Below are positions 1 through 10,356 of a stretch of DNA of 64,000 nucleotides, in pieces. This DNA is from Lumnitzera littorea (Eukaryota; Streptophyta; Magnoliopsida; Myrtales; Combretaceae). Numbering within the stretch: position 1 is the first letter of the stretch; every line of letters starts with the position of its first letter. The position numbers were made by a program, and so were the translations under genes. The notes beneath the pieces are model-generated. The model was not told the DNA's origin. It did no database searches and saw nothing but the letters and a program-made list of their open reading frames with translations. The DNA lies in assembly GCA_024138015.1 (NCBI GenBank), contig JAMXBB010000009.1, positions 41,588,821-41,652,820 on the forward strand, written 5' to 3'.

Positions 1-9
1 GGGTGGTTT

Positions 10-25
10 GGGGGGGGGGGGGGGG
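10..25 (+). repeat. Poly-G run of 16
   Basis: Sixteen consecutive G residues follow GGGTGGTTT. With the nearby GGTGG and GAGG runs this stretch could form a G-quadruplex. Long homopolymers are also weak points for sequencing and assembly. Confidence 0.9.
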
Positions 26-1141
26 TGGCGGAGGAGGGGGTGGTGTGGAAGATAAAACAACATTTATGGTTCGAGAGCTTTATTACCCACCAAGTCTCTC
101 TTGGAGCAGTGCATATCTCTCAATTTTCTATCCACCTTGGTCCACAGTTTACACCAAAGAGCTTTGTCTCATTAAGAAGCTACAGCAATATATGACGTCA
201 TCCTCCATAGCACATCTGCTGAAAAGAGTCAAATACTGCTAGTTATCCTTCAATGTTAAGCTTGTCTAAGTCAATGATTAATCAACAAAATGTTCTCATG
301 AAATTTAGGTAAAAATGTTCTTCAGCTAAAAGATTCTGAAAGCGATTACATTGTTGCTACAGATTAGAAATAGAACAGAAGCAATTAGCTAACTACATAC
401 ATTTTGTTTTTTAAAAGAATAAAATAATGAAAGAATCATTTACCCACATCAAACAATCAATATACATCATCAAATAATACATACCACTCTCTTGCCATAA
501 TTCAATAAGCCTGTCTTTATGTTTGTCTTTCAAGACTTGTCCAAAACCCCAACACCCAAATCCATCCCCAGCCCATGGGAAAAGAACCAGTAAACATCCA
601 AACCCTATTCTGGCAAAAGAAAAATACAATAGCCAATTCATCCCAAAAAAAAAATACAATAGCCATTAAAAACTCGCGCAACCTTGTCATGATATACAAT
701 CATCCCATACTCTCTTTAGAAGAAGCCTCTAAAAATTCCAAAGTAAAGCAAACTAGCATTTTTTGGTGCAGCAGCAGCAGCACAACCAAAACATAAAGCT
801 TGAACAAAATTGCCCAAAGCATCTAAAGGATCAATTCTTCAAGTGATTCCATGACCTCCTACTCTTACCATTAATGCCAGCACCCTTTTCTTTTTCATTT
901 TTTTTTTTGGCCCTTTCTATTTTTCATTTCTCCCTCTAACAAAGAGACTAATGGCCAGCAATCTCAAAAACATGACCCACCATACAAAATCTAGATATTG
1001 GTCAAACTCATCATTGTGATATCTAGTTCCTAGCCCTTAAAAATATAAGAAATTATAAATAAATTTGAAGAAATTCACTTGTTTTATCTCAACAATTTTT
1101 CTTTTTTTTTTGGCAGGTCATTGCGCGTTTTGTTGTTTTGT

Positions 1142-1163
1142 GGGGGGGGGGGGGGGGGGGGGG
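1142..1163 (+). repeat. Poly-G run of 22
   Basis: Twenty-two consecutive G residues lie in an otherwise AT-rich flank, just after a TTGTTTTGT stretch. The length is typical of a replication-slippage microsatellite or of an assembly artefact. Confidence 0.9.
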
Positions 1164-1214
1164 ATCAGGTGGGTAGGGATTGATAATTTTGACACAATGA
1201 ATTAATTAATTAAA

Positions 1215-1297
1215 CAATCTTAAAGTCTCAACTGCATTTGATTTCTTGACGCAATTAATTATTTAATTAATCAGACAATCTTAAAGTCTCAACTGCA
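1215..1297 (+). repeat. 22-bp direct repeat, two exact copies
   Basis: The 22 bases at 1215-1236 (start CAATCTTAAAG, end AACTGCA) recur exactly at 1276-1297. Each copy is preceded by an ATTAATTAAT-type tract, so the underlying event looks like an imperfect duplication of about 61 bp. Confidence 0.85.
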
Positions 1298-1922
1298 CAT
1301 GCAGCAACAATCAGCCAAAAGAAAGCTACATGGAAATTATTAAGAAAACCAATTTTGGATCATAGTATAAAAGTAAGCACTGAATTCAATCCTCCAATCA
1401 TGACATAGATGCCATGCATGTACCCAGTATCTAGTATGAAAAAAGTCTCAGAATTTCAAGCCAAGCAGCAATCTAACCAAACTAACCTCATGACTAGAGG
1501 CAAAATAATCTCAAATGCAGCCATTGAGAGCCAACAGCCCAGGTTAAATTAGTTTCCCCCTGCCAAAAAGCACCAATTAGTTAAACTAATTATCAAAAAG
1601 TAAGGTCCCAAAAGTATCAAAATTAGCCATTAGACATTAAATCCATACTTCGTAAATTATATAAAAGGGGAAAAAAAAAACAAAGAAAACATAGGCATGC
1701 AATTGAGGAAAAATGGGTGAAGAAAAGTGAAGAGAAGTAGCCTACCTTCCCAATTTTATATTGTAAAGTTACGGGAACCATAAGTAGAATTCCAGTTGTC
1801 TAGATTGGTGAAATACAGTTCTCAAAAATCACATCGCTCATTCCAGTCCCTGGAAAAGGGATGGAAATACTACATCCAGGTGAAACCACTCGACTGGAGC
1901 AAAGCTGTATCACAAGTTCTAT

Positions 1923-4667
1923 TCAAACTCCATCAATCTCCTCGATCAACATTGAATATGTATGAGAATTAGGTTGACAGCCTTTTCTTTCCATTATTTC
2001 CAGTAGTTCAGAGCATCTTCCAACCAATCCATTCTTAAGTAAACCATCAATGAGAAGCTTCCAAGCTATTTCATCATGATTATACCCACAAAAAAGCAGA
2101 TTAGAAAAGAGCTTGCTAGCTGTTTCATTCTGCCCCTCATTGTATAGACCACATAGAAGCAACTTGCATGGTTCTAATAGTGGCATATAACCATGCTGAA
2201 TCATATCATCCACTAGCTTAATCGCTTCCACATATACCCCTCGTTCACAATAACAAGTAACAAGCGAATTATAACTTTTTTCATCTGGATGGATCCCCCT
2301 CTCTTTCATGTAATGAAATAGGCTATCTGCTACTTCAAGCCGCCCCTTTTTGCAAAGCCCTATAACAAGCTTTGTGAAACAGTTGATGTCAGGAGGGCAA
2401 CCATGCTCAGACATTCTGTCAAAAAGCTTTAAAACAGTTTCAAAATCTATAGCACTCCACACATCAGATATATCAATAAAGGTGGCATGTATATCCACCA
2501 CAATTCCAACAGCAAGGACATTTTGTTTCATACGCTTTTCATTTACAAGATGCTTGAGTAAAAAGGAATAAGTATGGTGGGATGGCTTACAGTTATAACT
2601 AAACATGCTCTTGAGGACATCAAAGGAACGATTAAGCAAGCCATGATGCCCATACGCATCAATTAGTAAAGTGTATGTTAATGAATCAGGCATAATCCCT
2701 TCCATCCTCATCCTATCTATCATATTTTCAGCTTCTTCTAGTCTTCCATGGTTACAGTATGCATGGATAAACGTAGTATATGTAAAGGCATCAGGCTGAA
2801 TCCCTGATGTGCCCATTTGGCTTAAGAGCTCATGAGCATGGTTAAAGTCTGCTTCTTTAAGCATTTGCTTAATCAAAGACGTATAAGAATGCATTGTCTG
2901 CTCCACATTAATCTTCTCCATTTTTTCCACAATAGATAGTGCATCTTTCAGCTTCCCCTCTTTGCATAACCCATCAATCAACGCATTGTAAGTACATGAA
3001 TTGGGAATGCAATCATCTGCAAGCATTTTGTCCAGCAAACAATGGGCATCCATAAGTCTTCCAATCTTGCAGTAACCATCAATTAAAGCAGTATAAATCA
3101 CTTCATTTGCCTTGATTCCTTTATTCTGTAGAGACTCAAATACAATAAGAGCTTCTTCAAGCCTCTTCTTCTTACAGAGGGCATCTATAATAGAGCTATA
3201 AGTCCACAGATCAGGAATGAAATTACTTTCTTCCATCATTTTCAGCAGCCTGTAAGCATTACCTAATTCCCCAACTTTACACTGCCCATGGATTAATGTA
3301 TTGTATGTGATGATGTCCGGTAAGAGCTTGCAAGCAATCATGCTATCAAGCAAAGCCATAGCCCTGTGGACATTCTTGTTCCTGCAAAATCCACATATCA
3401 ATTCATTATAAGTACGAGCATTAGGAGCACATTTGTTTGACTCCATTAAAACTAGAACTTGCAATGCATCCTCCATGCATCCATTTTTACTATACCCATC
3501 AATCAGAGCATTATAGGTGACTGCAGTTGGAATTAGACCCTTCTCCAACAACTCATCTAACATTTTTCTTGCTTCATCAACTTTATTATCTCTACACAGG
3601 CTATCAATAATCACGGTATAAGTATGGAGGTTAGGTTCACAACCTCTCTGTGGCATCTCCATGAACATTTCCATTGCTTCAACTTTCCTACTCAATTCAC
3701 ACAAGCCACATATCAAAACTGTATAAGTACGAACTGTGGGACTGCAATTATCTTCCCCCATTTCGGAGAACAACTTCAAAGCTTCAACAATTCTCTTAGC
3801 TTCACAAAGCCCATGTATGAGATTTGTGTAGGAAACTTCATTTCTGCAGCAACCTTTTTGCTGCATTTGCAAGAAAATCCTCAGTGCACTATCTACATCC
3901 TTATTCCTACAATGACCCAATATCAAAGAAGTGTACGTAAAAGTATCAGGACTCAACCCAGCTAACAAAATCTTATTCACAAACAACCCGGCCTCAGCCA
4001 CATTGCCCAATTTACAGTACCCATTAATCATTGTATTAAAAGTATAAATATTGGGCGAGATTTTCTCATCCAACATATCTAGGTACACATTTTTCATCTC
4101 ATCAATCATAACAAACCTACACAATGCCATCAAAAGCATATTATAACACCTAACATTAAGCATAAATTTCAGGCCTCCATCCCTATTCATACTCAACAAA
4201 AACTCCATCACGAACCTTGCATCGTCAACGGACTCGACACATTTAATCATCGAGATCCTAATCTTCTCCGCGACACTAAAGAACATATTAGGAATGAGAA
4301 TGGTCAACAAAGAGGAATGAGATTGGACATCATGCTTGAATCCAGGCCTTTGAGCTATCCAATTGAAAAACCCCAACGCAGTTTTGGGGTCGAGATTGCG
4401 ATTAGACCGAAAAACTGATGATACATGAGATGGAGTTATGGAGGGGACTAAGGTTTTAAGAGTAGGATTTTTCTGCCAATTAGGGGAAGAGAGGATCGTA
4501 ATAAGCTGGGAGGAAAGGTCAATCGAGCTAGAGTAAGGGTTAGGATTAGGGTTTTGTTCCGGAGGAGCAAAAGAAATTGAAGAGAAGAATTTGGGGAAGG
4601 AGGGAGGGATTAAGGCAAGTCTAAGGACAAATGGGATACGGACGGTGGAGAAGATGACGCCATTCAT
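1923..4667 (-). CDS. P-class PPR protein, At5g65560-like
   Basis: This is an intronless pentatricopeptide-repeat protein. P-class PPR proteins bind organellar RNA sequence-specifically and act in its stability, processing or translation. The frame is open from 4844 (973 codons). I prefer the ATG at 4667, giving 914 residues, close to the Arabidopsis At5g65560 protein (about 915 as I recall). The new N terminus (MNGVIFSTVRIPFVLRL) is rich in R and S and poor in acid, like a mitochondrial targeting peptide. The ATG at 4697 is the next choice. Numbering from 4844, about 15 contiguous 35-residue repeats run from residue 231 to 755. Each has the TYN/TYT start and the G-x-x-P-[DN] end. A degenerate spacer follows near 770-803, then about five more repeats reach the C terminus. 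There is no E, DYW or SMR domain. The frame has no stops or frameshifts, so this is the only clearly live gene here. The family is certain. The orthology rests on memory of the Arabidopsis protein. Confidence 0.93.
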   Translation of the reverse strand: MNGVIFSTVRIPFVLRLALIPPSFPKFFSSISFAPPEQNPNPNPYSSSIDLSSQLITILSSPNWQKNPTLKTLVPSITPSHVSSVFRSNRNLDPKTALGFFNWIAQRPGFKHDVQSHSSLLTILIPNMFFSVAEKIRISMIKCVESVDDARFVMEFLLSMNRDGGLKFMLNVRCYNMLLMALCRFVMIDEMKNVYLDMLDEKISPNIYTFNTMINGYCKLGNVAEAGLFVNKILLAGLSPDTFTYTSLILGHCRNKDVDSALRIFLQMQQKGCCRNEVSYTNLIHGLCEAKRIVEALKLFSEMGEDNCSPTVRTYTVLICGLCELSRKVEAMEMFMEMPQRGCEPNLHTYTVIIDSLCRDNKVDEARKMLDELLEKGLIPTAVTYNALIDGYSKNGCMEDALQVLVLMESNKCAPNARTYNELICGFCRNKNVHRAMALLDSMIACKLLPDIITYNTLIHGQCKVGELGNAYRLLKMMEESNFIPDLWTYSSIIDALCKKKRLEEALIVFESLQNKGIKANEVIYTALIDGYCKIGRLMDAHCLLDKMLADDCIPNSCTYNALIDGLCKEGKLKDALSIVEKMEKINVEQTMHSYTSLIKQMLKEADFNHAHELLSQMGTSGIQPDAFTYTTFIHAYCNHGRLEEAENMIDRMRMEGIMPDSLTYTLLIDAYGHHGLLNRSFDVLKSMFSYNCKPSHHTYSFLLKHLVNEKRMKQNVLAVGIVVDIHATFIDISDVWSAIDFETVLKLFDRMSEHGCPPDINCFTKLVIGLCKKGRLEVADSLFHYMKERGIHPDEKSYNSLVTCYCERGVYVEAIKLVDDMIQHGYMPLLEPCKLLLCGLYNEGQNETASKLFSNLLFCGYNHDEIAWKLLIDGLLKNGLVGRCSELLEIMERKGCQPNSHTYSMLIEEIDGV

Positions 4668-4930
4668 TAATGGATGGTGAAGGTTTAGGGTTTGCATGCA
4701 TGTGTTTCGGGATTGGGGATCTCGGAAGCGAAAAATGAAGTTTGCATACGAGGAAGAAGGGCTCAGAGGTGATGGCCGTCGTGAGGGGGAAAGAGAGCGG
4801 GGGCATGCTTTGCTATGGTTTTGGGCCAAAAAAGAATTAGACAAAATCAGTGGGTTTTGTGGTCGATTGGAAATCTAAAGCCATGGGCTCCTCGACCAAT
4901 GGATTTCGATTAAGAAAAAGATGTGAAAAA
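4668..4930 (-). promoter_or_regulatory. Short promoter with site II elements
   Basis: Two site II elements (TGGGCC at 4822-4827 and TGGGCT at 4884-4889, plus-strand reading) lie upstream of the preferred start. ATTGG, a CCAAT box on the minus strand, is at 4866-4870, and another CCAAT is at 4896-4900. Site II (TGGGCY) elements are bound by TCP factors and are enriched in promoters of plant nuclear genes for organelle proteins, PPR genes included. Their place inside the first 50 codons of the longest frame argues that transcription and translation begin downstream of them. Confidence 0.55.
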
Positions 4931-5833
4931 TATGTCATAACTATAACTAAAACTAAATGATCACATAAAAATCATGTTAAGATTTAAAATGTTTGTTTTA
5001 AAATTTTAAAGTGTTTTCATGAAATTATCAACTCAAGCTTTTTCTCAAGCAATCATACATTTTACGAAATACTCCAAATAATATTCTTATATCAGGATAA
5101 ATTAATAATTTTGATTATGATTTCGTTATATAAAAGAAAGGAAATTTAGCTATTTTGCAAAAATCCTAAAATCTAGTGAAAGAAACCACTGAAATTCTAT
5201 TATGCACCACCAGCATTCAATGTCATCATCATGGCACAGGTTTTTCTACGGTATTCATGGCTGGGAGGTTCTCATTGGTGTTGTATGATGTTATGCTTAA
5301 GAAAAATAAAAATAAAAAAATGGTGAAAATTTAGAATGAGGTGAAATCAAAAAGTGAAACTCCCTGGTTAGGAGTATTGCATTATTTCTATTAAGTTCTT
5401 GCCGTAAGATAAGAACCATAAACCATAAACATGATTGAGATTTTCCTAAAAATTAGGGTTAATTTTTCTTTAGACTTGTGATTATGTATTATTAATGTGA
5501 AATTTATGGAGATCCTAAAAATTTAGGATAGATCATAGTATTGTGATATTGTTCGAGAAAATTTTAATTGAAAATAGAAATTTTTATGTTTGATGGTTAT
5601 TTTAACTATTATAGAGTCCATAACAACCAATAGATGGATTTCAGGCTAAAAAATTTCACTTGGGATGTCTTAGGTCGATTTTCTAAGAAAAAGAGTCAAA
5701 AAATTTGGTGTAAAAATAAAAATACTCGTTTATAAGTAATTGGTTACATAATTAAGCTGATTAATCTATACCCCAATTAGACATATTACGAACTAGGGAA
5801 ATGTGGTCAACTAGATTTAAAGTAGTTGAGCAC
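4931..5833. other. AT-rich spacer, nothing recognised
   Basis: The stretch lies between the PPR promoter and the LINE 3' end. It has no long frame, no family match and no repeat structure that I can see. Confidence 0.5.
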
Positions 5834-5851
5834 TTTTTTTTTTCTTTTTTT
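5834..5851 (-). repeat. LINE poly(A) tail (poly-T on plus strand)
   Basis: A run of T broken by one C follows GAGCAC on the plus strand. It lies just beyond the C-terminal coding remnant, where an L1-type element should end in poly(A). It therefore fixes the LINE orientation and its 3' end. Confidence 0.7.
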
Positions 5852-7774
5852 GGTTTGGATATATGTAAAGATTTCATGTAAAGGAAGAATTTGTAATTGG
5901 CAATACGACGAGATCAACTTTATCCAGCTACTCTATCTAAAGAAGGAAGGGTTTATAAAAATATTAGGAAATAAGAGTAAACTCAAGTGTTGCTATGATT
6001 AAGCTTAAAATAGGCTATAATCTAGTAAACAAAGTAGCTCGAACTTAGGAGATGATTTTCGAGATTTAACAATATTTCTTATTCTCCAAACGTAGTATAC
6101 TACTGCTATAAGGGAAGCATGCTAGGTTTTTTTATCCAAGGAAATTTAGACTTTACTATGGTAACAAATCCATTAGTGGCACCAACTAAGTGCAGTAAGA
6201 CGTAGGGTATTTAGGTGCCTCATAAACAACCCTCCAAACTTGAGATATATAGAGGCAATTAAAAAATAAGTGGAAGTGATATTCAAGTTCCTATAAACAT
6301 AGGTAGCAGGCTTAAGAATTCATGATACCCCAAACCATCAACTTATCCAATATTTGAAGCTTCCTTAGCCATGCTAGCCATAAGAAGAAAGCATGTCTTG
6401 GTGTCATAGAGGAATTCTACACCACCTTATGCTAAGACACAAGAGGAGAGGGAGAGACTAAAAATCATAACCACTTTTGATATAATATTCATCATATTGC
6501 ACAAGAAACCAAGAAAGGATATCCAAGTAAATAAGGTTTGGTTTGATGGAGAATTTGAAAGCTTTGCTAAAAGACACTTAGCAATGGATTCCAAACCTCC
6601 CCATCCATAAGATAGAAAAGTCTTACACTAGAAGGCAACCTTAAAATTGCAATCTCCTATACACTATAGATAGAATCTAAGGGATTGCATGGCAACAAAA
6701 TATTTGACCATAGACCAATGGATAATCCATCATTAACCTTTTATCAGAATTTTCTCTCATTAGGGAGTATAGCTTTAGAGGTTTCTTTTGAATCAAAGAA
6801 TAAGTGACTAGTGTTTTCACCAACCAAAAACTTTGACCCTTGAGATAGGTTGAACATATCTACACTACTTAAAGCCTAGTCATTCCCTCTTTACATAGAT
6901 CCCAAATGTGCTTGATCTAGGCTAATTTGTCTTAAATGGCTAACTTGGGAATGCCTGGACCACCATTCTTCCATGTATTGCAAACTTCATCCCACCTTAT
7001 TTTAGCTCTTATAGAGATTATGTCTTTTACTCTACAAAAAATTCCTCATGTTGTTTTGAATTTACAAAATAATCAATTTAGAAAGGAGGCAAATAGAGCT
7101 CTAACAAACTTGAATGGAGAACAAGACTAATATAATAAGTTGTAACCGCCTTACAAACAAAAGAAGTTTAGTTTTCCATGATGAAATACGAGCAAGGATC
7201 TTATCTTAAAAAGCTTCACAATCTTGTCTCTTCTTAATGGATGTAAGAGGTACTCCTAGGTATTTGAACAGGACAGAGCCCTCTTTGAAGCTCAATGAAA
7301 GGTCAAAATTTGCTATTTTCACGTCTTGTTGTGCATTGTAGGAAAAAAAAAAAACTACTTTTTCCCTCATTAGTGATAAGGCTTAACATGTTAGAAAAGA
7401 GTTGTAAGGCCTCTTTAACACGAGATGGAGCTTAAATTAATATTGCAAACAAAAGCAAATCACCTACAAAAATGAGATGTGTTAATTTTTTTTATATTGT
7501 ACCTCCAATGAAAAAAGAACTTAGGATTACATGATGTTTTACAAAGGATGCTCGAAAGTACTTGTGTTCTTATTAAGAAGAAGTATGGGGATAAGGGATC
7601 TCCTTGTCTCATACCTCTTGTAGTTGAGGAAAAAAACAAAGCTGTCAAAAATGAGGTGGCAAAAATGAGGAGGGAACTGCATATAATGGAGGGTTTTAAG
7701 CAAGAATCTCTAATTTATGGAATCTTAAGCTTTTTGAATGTCTACCTTGACAGCAGTGGTACACTTAACCTAAC
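5834..7774 (-). mobile_element. LINE, 3' part: RT core to C terminus
   Basis: This is the 3' portion of a decayed plant L1-type non-LTR retrotransposon. The translation carries the RT motif RGMRQGDPLSP at 7586-7618. It is followed by HLIFVGDLLLFAN, where FVGD at 7459-7470 stands for the catalytic FADD, so one of the two aspartates is lost. KYLGVPL is at 7246-7266 and an IRWDEVCN thumb segment is near 6980. A zf-RVT-like segment starts with HAFFLWLA at 6372-6395, and a C-terminal VVYYVWRIRN segment is near 6100. Stops and frameshifts are frequent, so it cannot code. The frame goes on upstream at 8701-9338 and 12481-13029, showing one element split by two insertions. The family is sure; the exact ends are approximate. 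Confidence 0.88.
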
Positions 7775-8700
7775 TTTACTTTTTATAATAAATACAAAAG
7801 TATATTTTTATTAACGAGTGCACTAGATCGCGTATACAATAATAAAATTGGTGAGAACTAGTTCAAACCCACAAGGAACGATGTCTAATTAGTAATAGTA
7901 TTAGTCTTATCTAAATCTAGGCAAATTGAATCAAGTATTTATGAAAATAATGAAATTATAAAAACTAAATTAATAAAACAAATAAATTGGGATATTCAAC
8001 ATTTTAAAAGATTCAACTGCAACCAAATAATTAGAAATATTTATTAATGATAACAAAAATGTCTTTAATAGTTTTAGTTTTGAAGCAATTAAGCATTAGG
8101 AATTCCTTCTCACAAAGAGAATTCCTAATATTAACTAGCTTATCCTTTCTATCGTTAGATAAAAGATAAATTAAATCAACGACCTCTAATTCTTAGACCT
8201 TAATTGAATTAAAGGCGTAGGTTATGTTTTCTTTAATCCATATCATCTAGTTCACAGTAAACAATTAGAACAAGTCTCGTGACTCAATCCTAATTAATGC
8301 ATATTCCCACAAAGTTAAGATACGTGTTATCGTGATTAGGGAATTAAAGACTTAAACAATAAGAACAATTCATTAATTGATAATCTAAAGTATCCAATAA
8401 GAAATATCAATAAAGCATAAAAAAATAACAAGGAAAATAATATCTAAATTGAGAATTTAATAAGAAGAATAAAACAACATGTAAGGAGTTCTAGTAATTG
8501 ATTTAAGATCAAATATCATCTCCTATTATTTATGATAAGGAAATCTGAAAAGAATAAAACCTTAATCTAATGTGTCTTCTCTGTTCTATCTACATCTCTT
8601 TTATTTTTATTCCTTCTTTTCTTCCATTCTATTATAAGGCCTACTATTTATATTACAAGGGATCCCAAATAAAAGTAGGCTTGCAAGGTATAATTGTATC
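7775..8700 (-). mobile_element. Athila-type LTR fragment (A) inside the LINE
   Basis: This insertion separates two parts of one LINE reading frame. From about 7805 it shows the pattern of the Athila-type LTRs elsewhere in the window: a GTGCAC core near the edge, then a phrase like GTTC-AAACCCACAAGGAAC, long A-rich runs, and a CTATTTATA segment near 8642. By comparison with LTR C (30932-32299) the orientation is minus. The ends are not sharp, no target duplication was found, and it is shorter than the 1.37 kb of LTR C, so it is a truncated or eroded LTR. Confidence 0.55.
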
Positions 8701-9338
8701 TTTCTTGAATGGCTTCAATTCTTCCCAATAATAATCTAGAATGACTATACCTCATAAATTATAGTGCAACACAAAATTAGTTGAAATTTGCTCAAAGTAG
8801 AAGGACTAGAAATTTTTGAGACAAGGGAAGTAATAGTGTTTTTGACTTCTTTCAAAATGTGCCTTGAAACAAGGAATTCTTTCACAAACATGACAAGATC
8901 CTACCAATAATGTTCTAAGTAGACTTGAAAAATTTGGCTGTATATCCATCCCAACTCGAAGCTTTACCATTTGTTTAGTCAAAGAATGTTACCTGGATTT
9001 GCTCATCAACAAATGAGCCTCTAACTCTCCTCTTTTGGGCATTATTTAGCTTCAATTACAAAGTTTTCAACTTCGTTAGGAGCCACTTGAAAACTGTAAT
9101 CCTCAAATAGGGATTTAAAGAGCTTTATAGCCTCCTCATGTACTTGTTGATCACCTCTTACAGCACTACCATCAACTCTGTTGACAAAAATTAGTGCTCT
9201 TGTTATGGCAATTGGTCATTGCATTACGGAAGAAAGCAATATTTTTGTCTCCCAATTTAAGCCATTTAACTCTCAATTTTTTTTTAAAAGAGCACTCTTT
9301 GACACCCTATAGGAAATGATACTCTTTGAATGCTTTAC
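8701..9338 (-). mobile_element. LINE, middle part: N-terminal RT
   Basis: This part continues the LINE. Reading the minus strand from 9338 it gives a KKKLRVKW segment followed by LKLGDKNIAFFRNAM (about 9215-9262), the usual opening of plant L1 reverse transcriptases. Further on there is an ILKEVKNTIT segment and QLILCCTIIYEV near 8750-8790, which stands for the conserved RPI-CCNVIYK block. Several stops interrupt the frame. The order of motifs agrees with the block at 5834-7774 being its direct continuation. Confidence 0.85.
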
Positions 9339-10356
9339 TGATGGGCATATATCGCATTGCTTAAGAAAGTGCACCTATTAAGTAATATATAAGGGACTCT
9401 ATAGTCTAAGGTTGTCAATCCTACAAAGAGTGAACACTTATTTGCTCATACTAAGTTACTGTAATTAAAATTGAGTAGTGATAATGATGATGAATTAAAA
9501 GGTTGAATGGAAATAGTGAAATGAAAACTAATTAATAGCTAATAACTACGAATGCAATTAATTAACAAAAACCTAATTAACCATAAAAAGTGATATCTAG
9601 ACTATGATCACCAAAAGATTAACATGTAATAGCTTAAAGTTTCTAATGTATTTATTATTCTTATTAGCTAGAGAAATTCAATTGCTAATTTAATAGAAAT
9701 CACTTTTCTATTAAATTCTAATCCTAATTATATTCTACCTAAATCTCTTGTGGAATAGAACTCATTGGAATAGTATTAAGAATAGGAATTCCATAAGAAA
9801 GAACATATCTAAATCAATTTTGAAAGATGTCTATAATTTATCTCTAAACTTAGAGCGAATCTCTTCAATAAAGGTAAATCTATTCATGTATTGGTCTTGT
9901 GACTTTAATATATAAAATCTAATAATTGAGTTGAAACCTTAAAAATAATGACTTAATCTATACAAAACACGTAATTGAATTAATAAGAATAAGAGAATTT
10001 CAATAGAATAATAACAAATAAAATATGTTACATGTTACCTCAATGTTATAAGTCTAGATATCAATGATTTAATGCAACAAACATGATAAGAATAAAGACT
10101 TTCATGATAAATGGAATAAAACCCTAAAGAAACACTTTCGTTCTATTCCATGATGTCTCTCTCCCTTGTGTACGTGTATCTGACATCTATTTATATTATT
10201 TGGATAAAATAATCTTTGTAGAGGGGCTTATGGAGTAAGCTATTACACTGCATTAGAAGGATTCAAAGTTGATGGATGGCCAACCTTTAGCATTCTTACT
10301 CATACGTACCTTCGAGGCCTTCAATCTCTCGCTAGAAAGATTCTCTCTTAGCAGTC
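9339..10356 (-). mobile_element. Athila-type LTR fragment (B) inside the LINE
   Basis: It starts sharply at TGATGGGCATATATCGC, directly after LINE coding sequence. That start matches the edge of LTR D at 45279 (TGATGGGCGTATATCGC), and the GTGCACC core follows. The body is A-rich, with a CATCTATTTATATTA segment near 10182. It ends where the chromovirus LTR at 10357 begins, so its outer part is missing or was displaced. Minus orientation is inferred from LTR D, which is followed by its own primer site. Confidence 0.7.

Larger units (their letters stand above)
1..1922. other. Non-coding 3' flank of the PPR gene
   Basis: No convincing gene is seen here. The open frame at 3-242 begins by translating a poly-G run as polyglycine and matches no family I recognise. 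The short frames between 411 and 796 overlap on both strands and have the composition of chance frames. The stretch holds two poly-G runs and a 22-bp direct repeat, listed separately. The part next to the PPR stop codon is presumably its 3' untranslated region, but I see no decisive polyadenylation signal. Confidence 0.6.

Noticed and set aside
3..242. Open frame of 79 codons at the left edge
   Set aside because: Its first part is translated poly-G and the rest matches no known family; there is no supporting splice or promoter signal.
1747..1760. Splice-donor-like AAGGTAGGC on the minus strand downstream of the PPR stop
   Set aside because: A 3' untranslated intron is possible but no acceptor or transcript evidence can be seen.
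4621..4806. Open frame overlapping the start of the PPR gene in another frame
   Set aside because: It is an out-of-frame shadow of the PPR 5' end; its composition only reflects the S- and P-rich leader.
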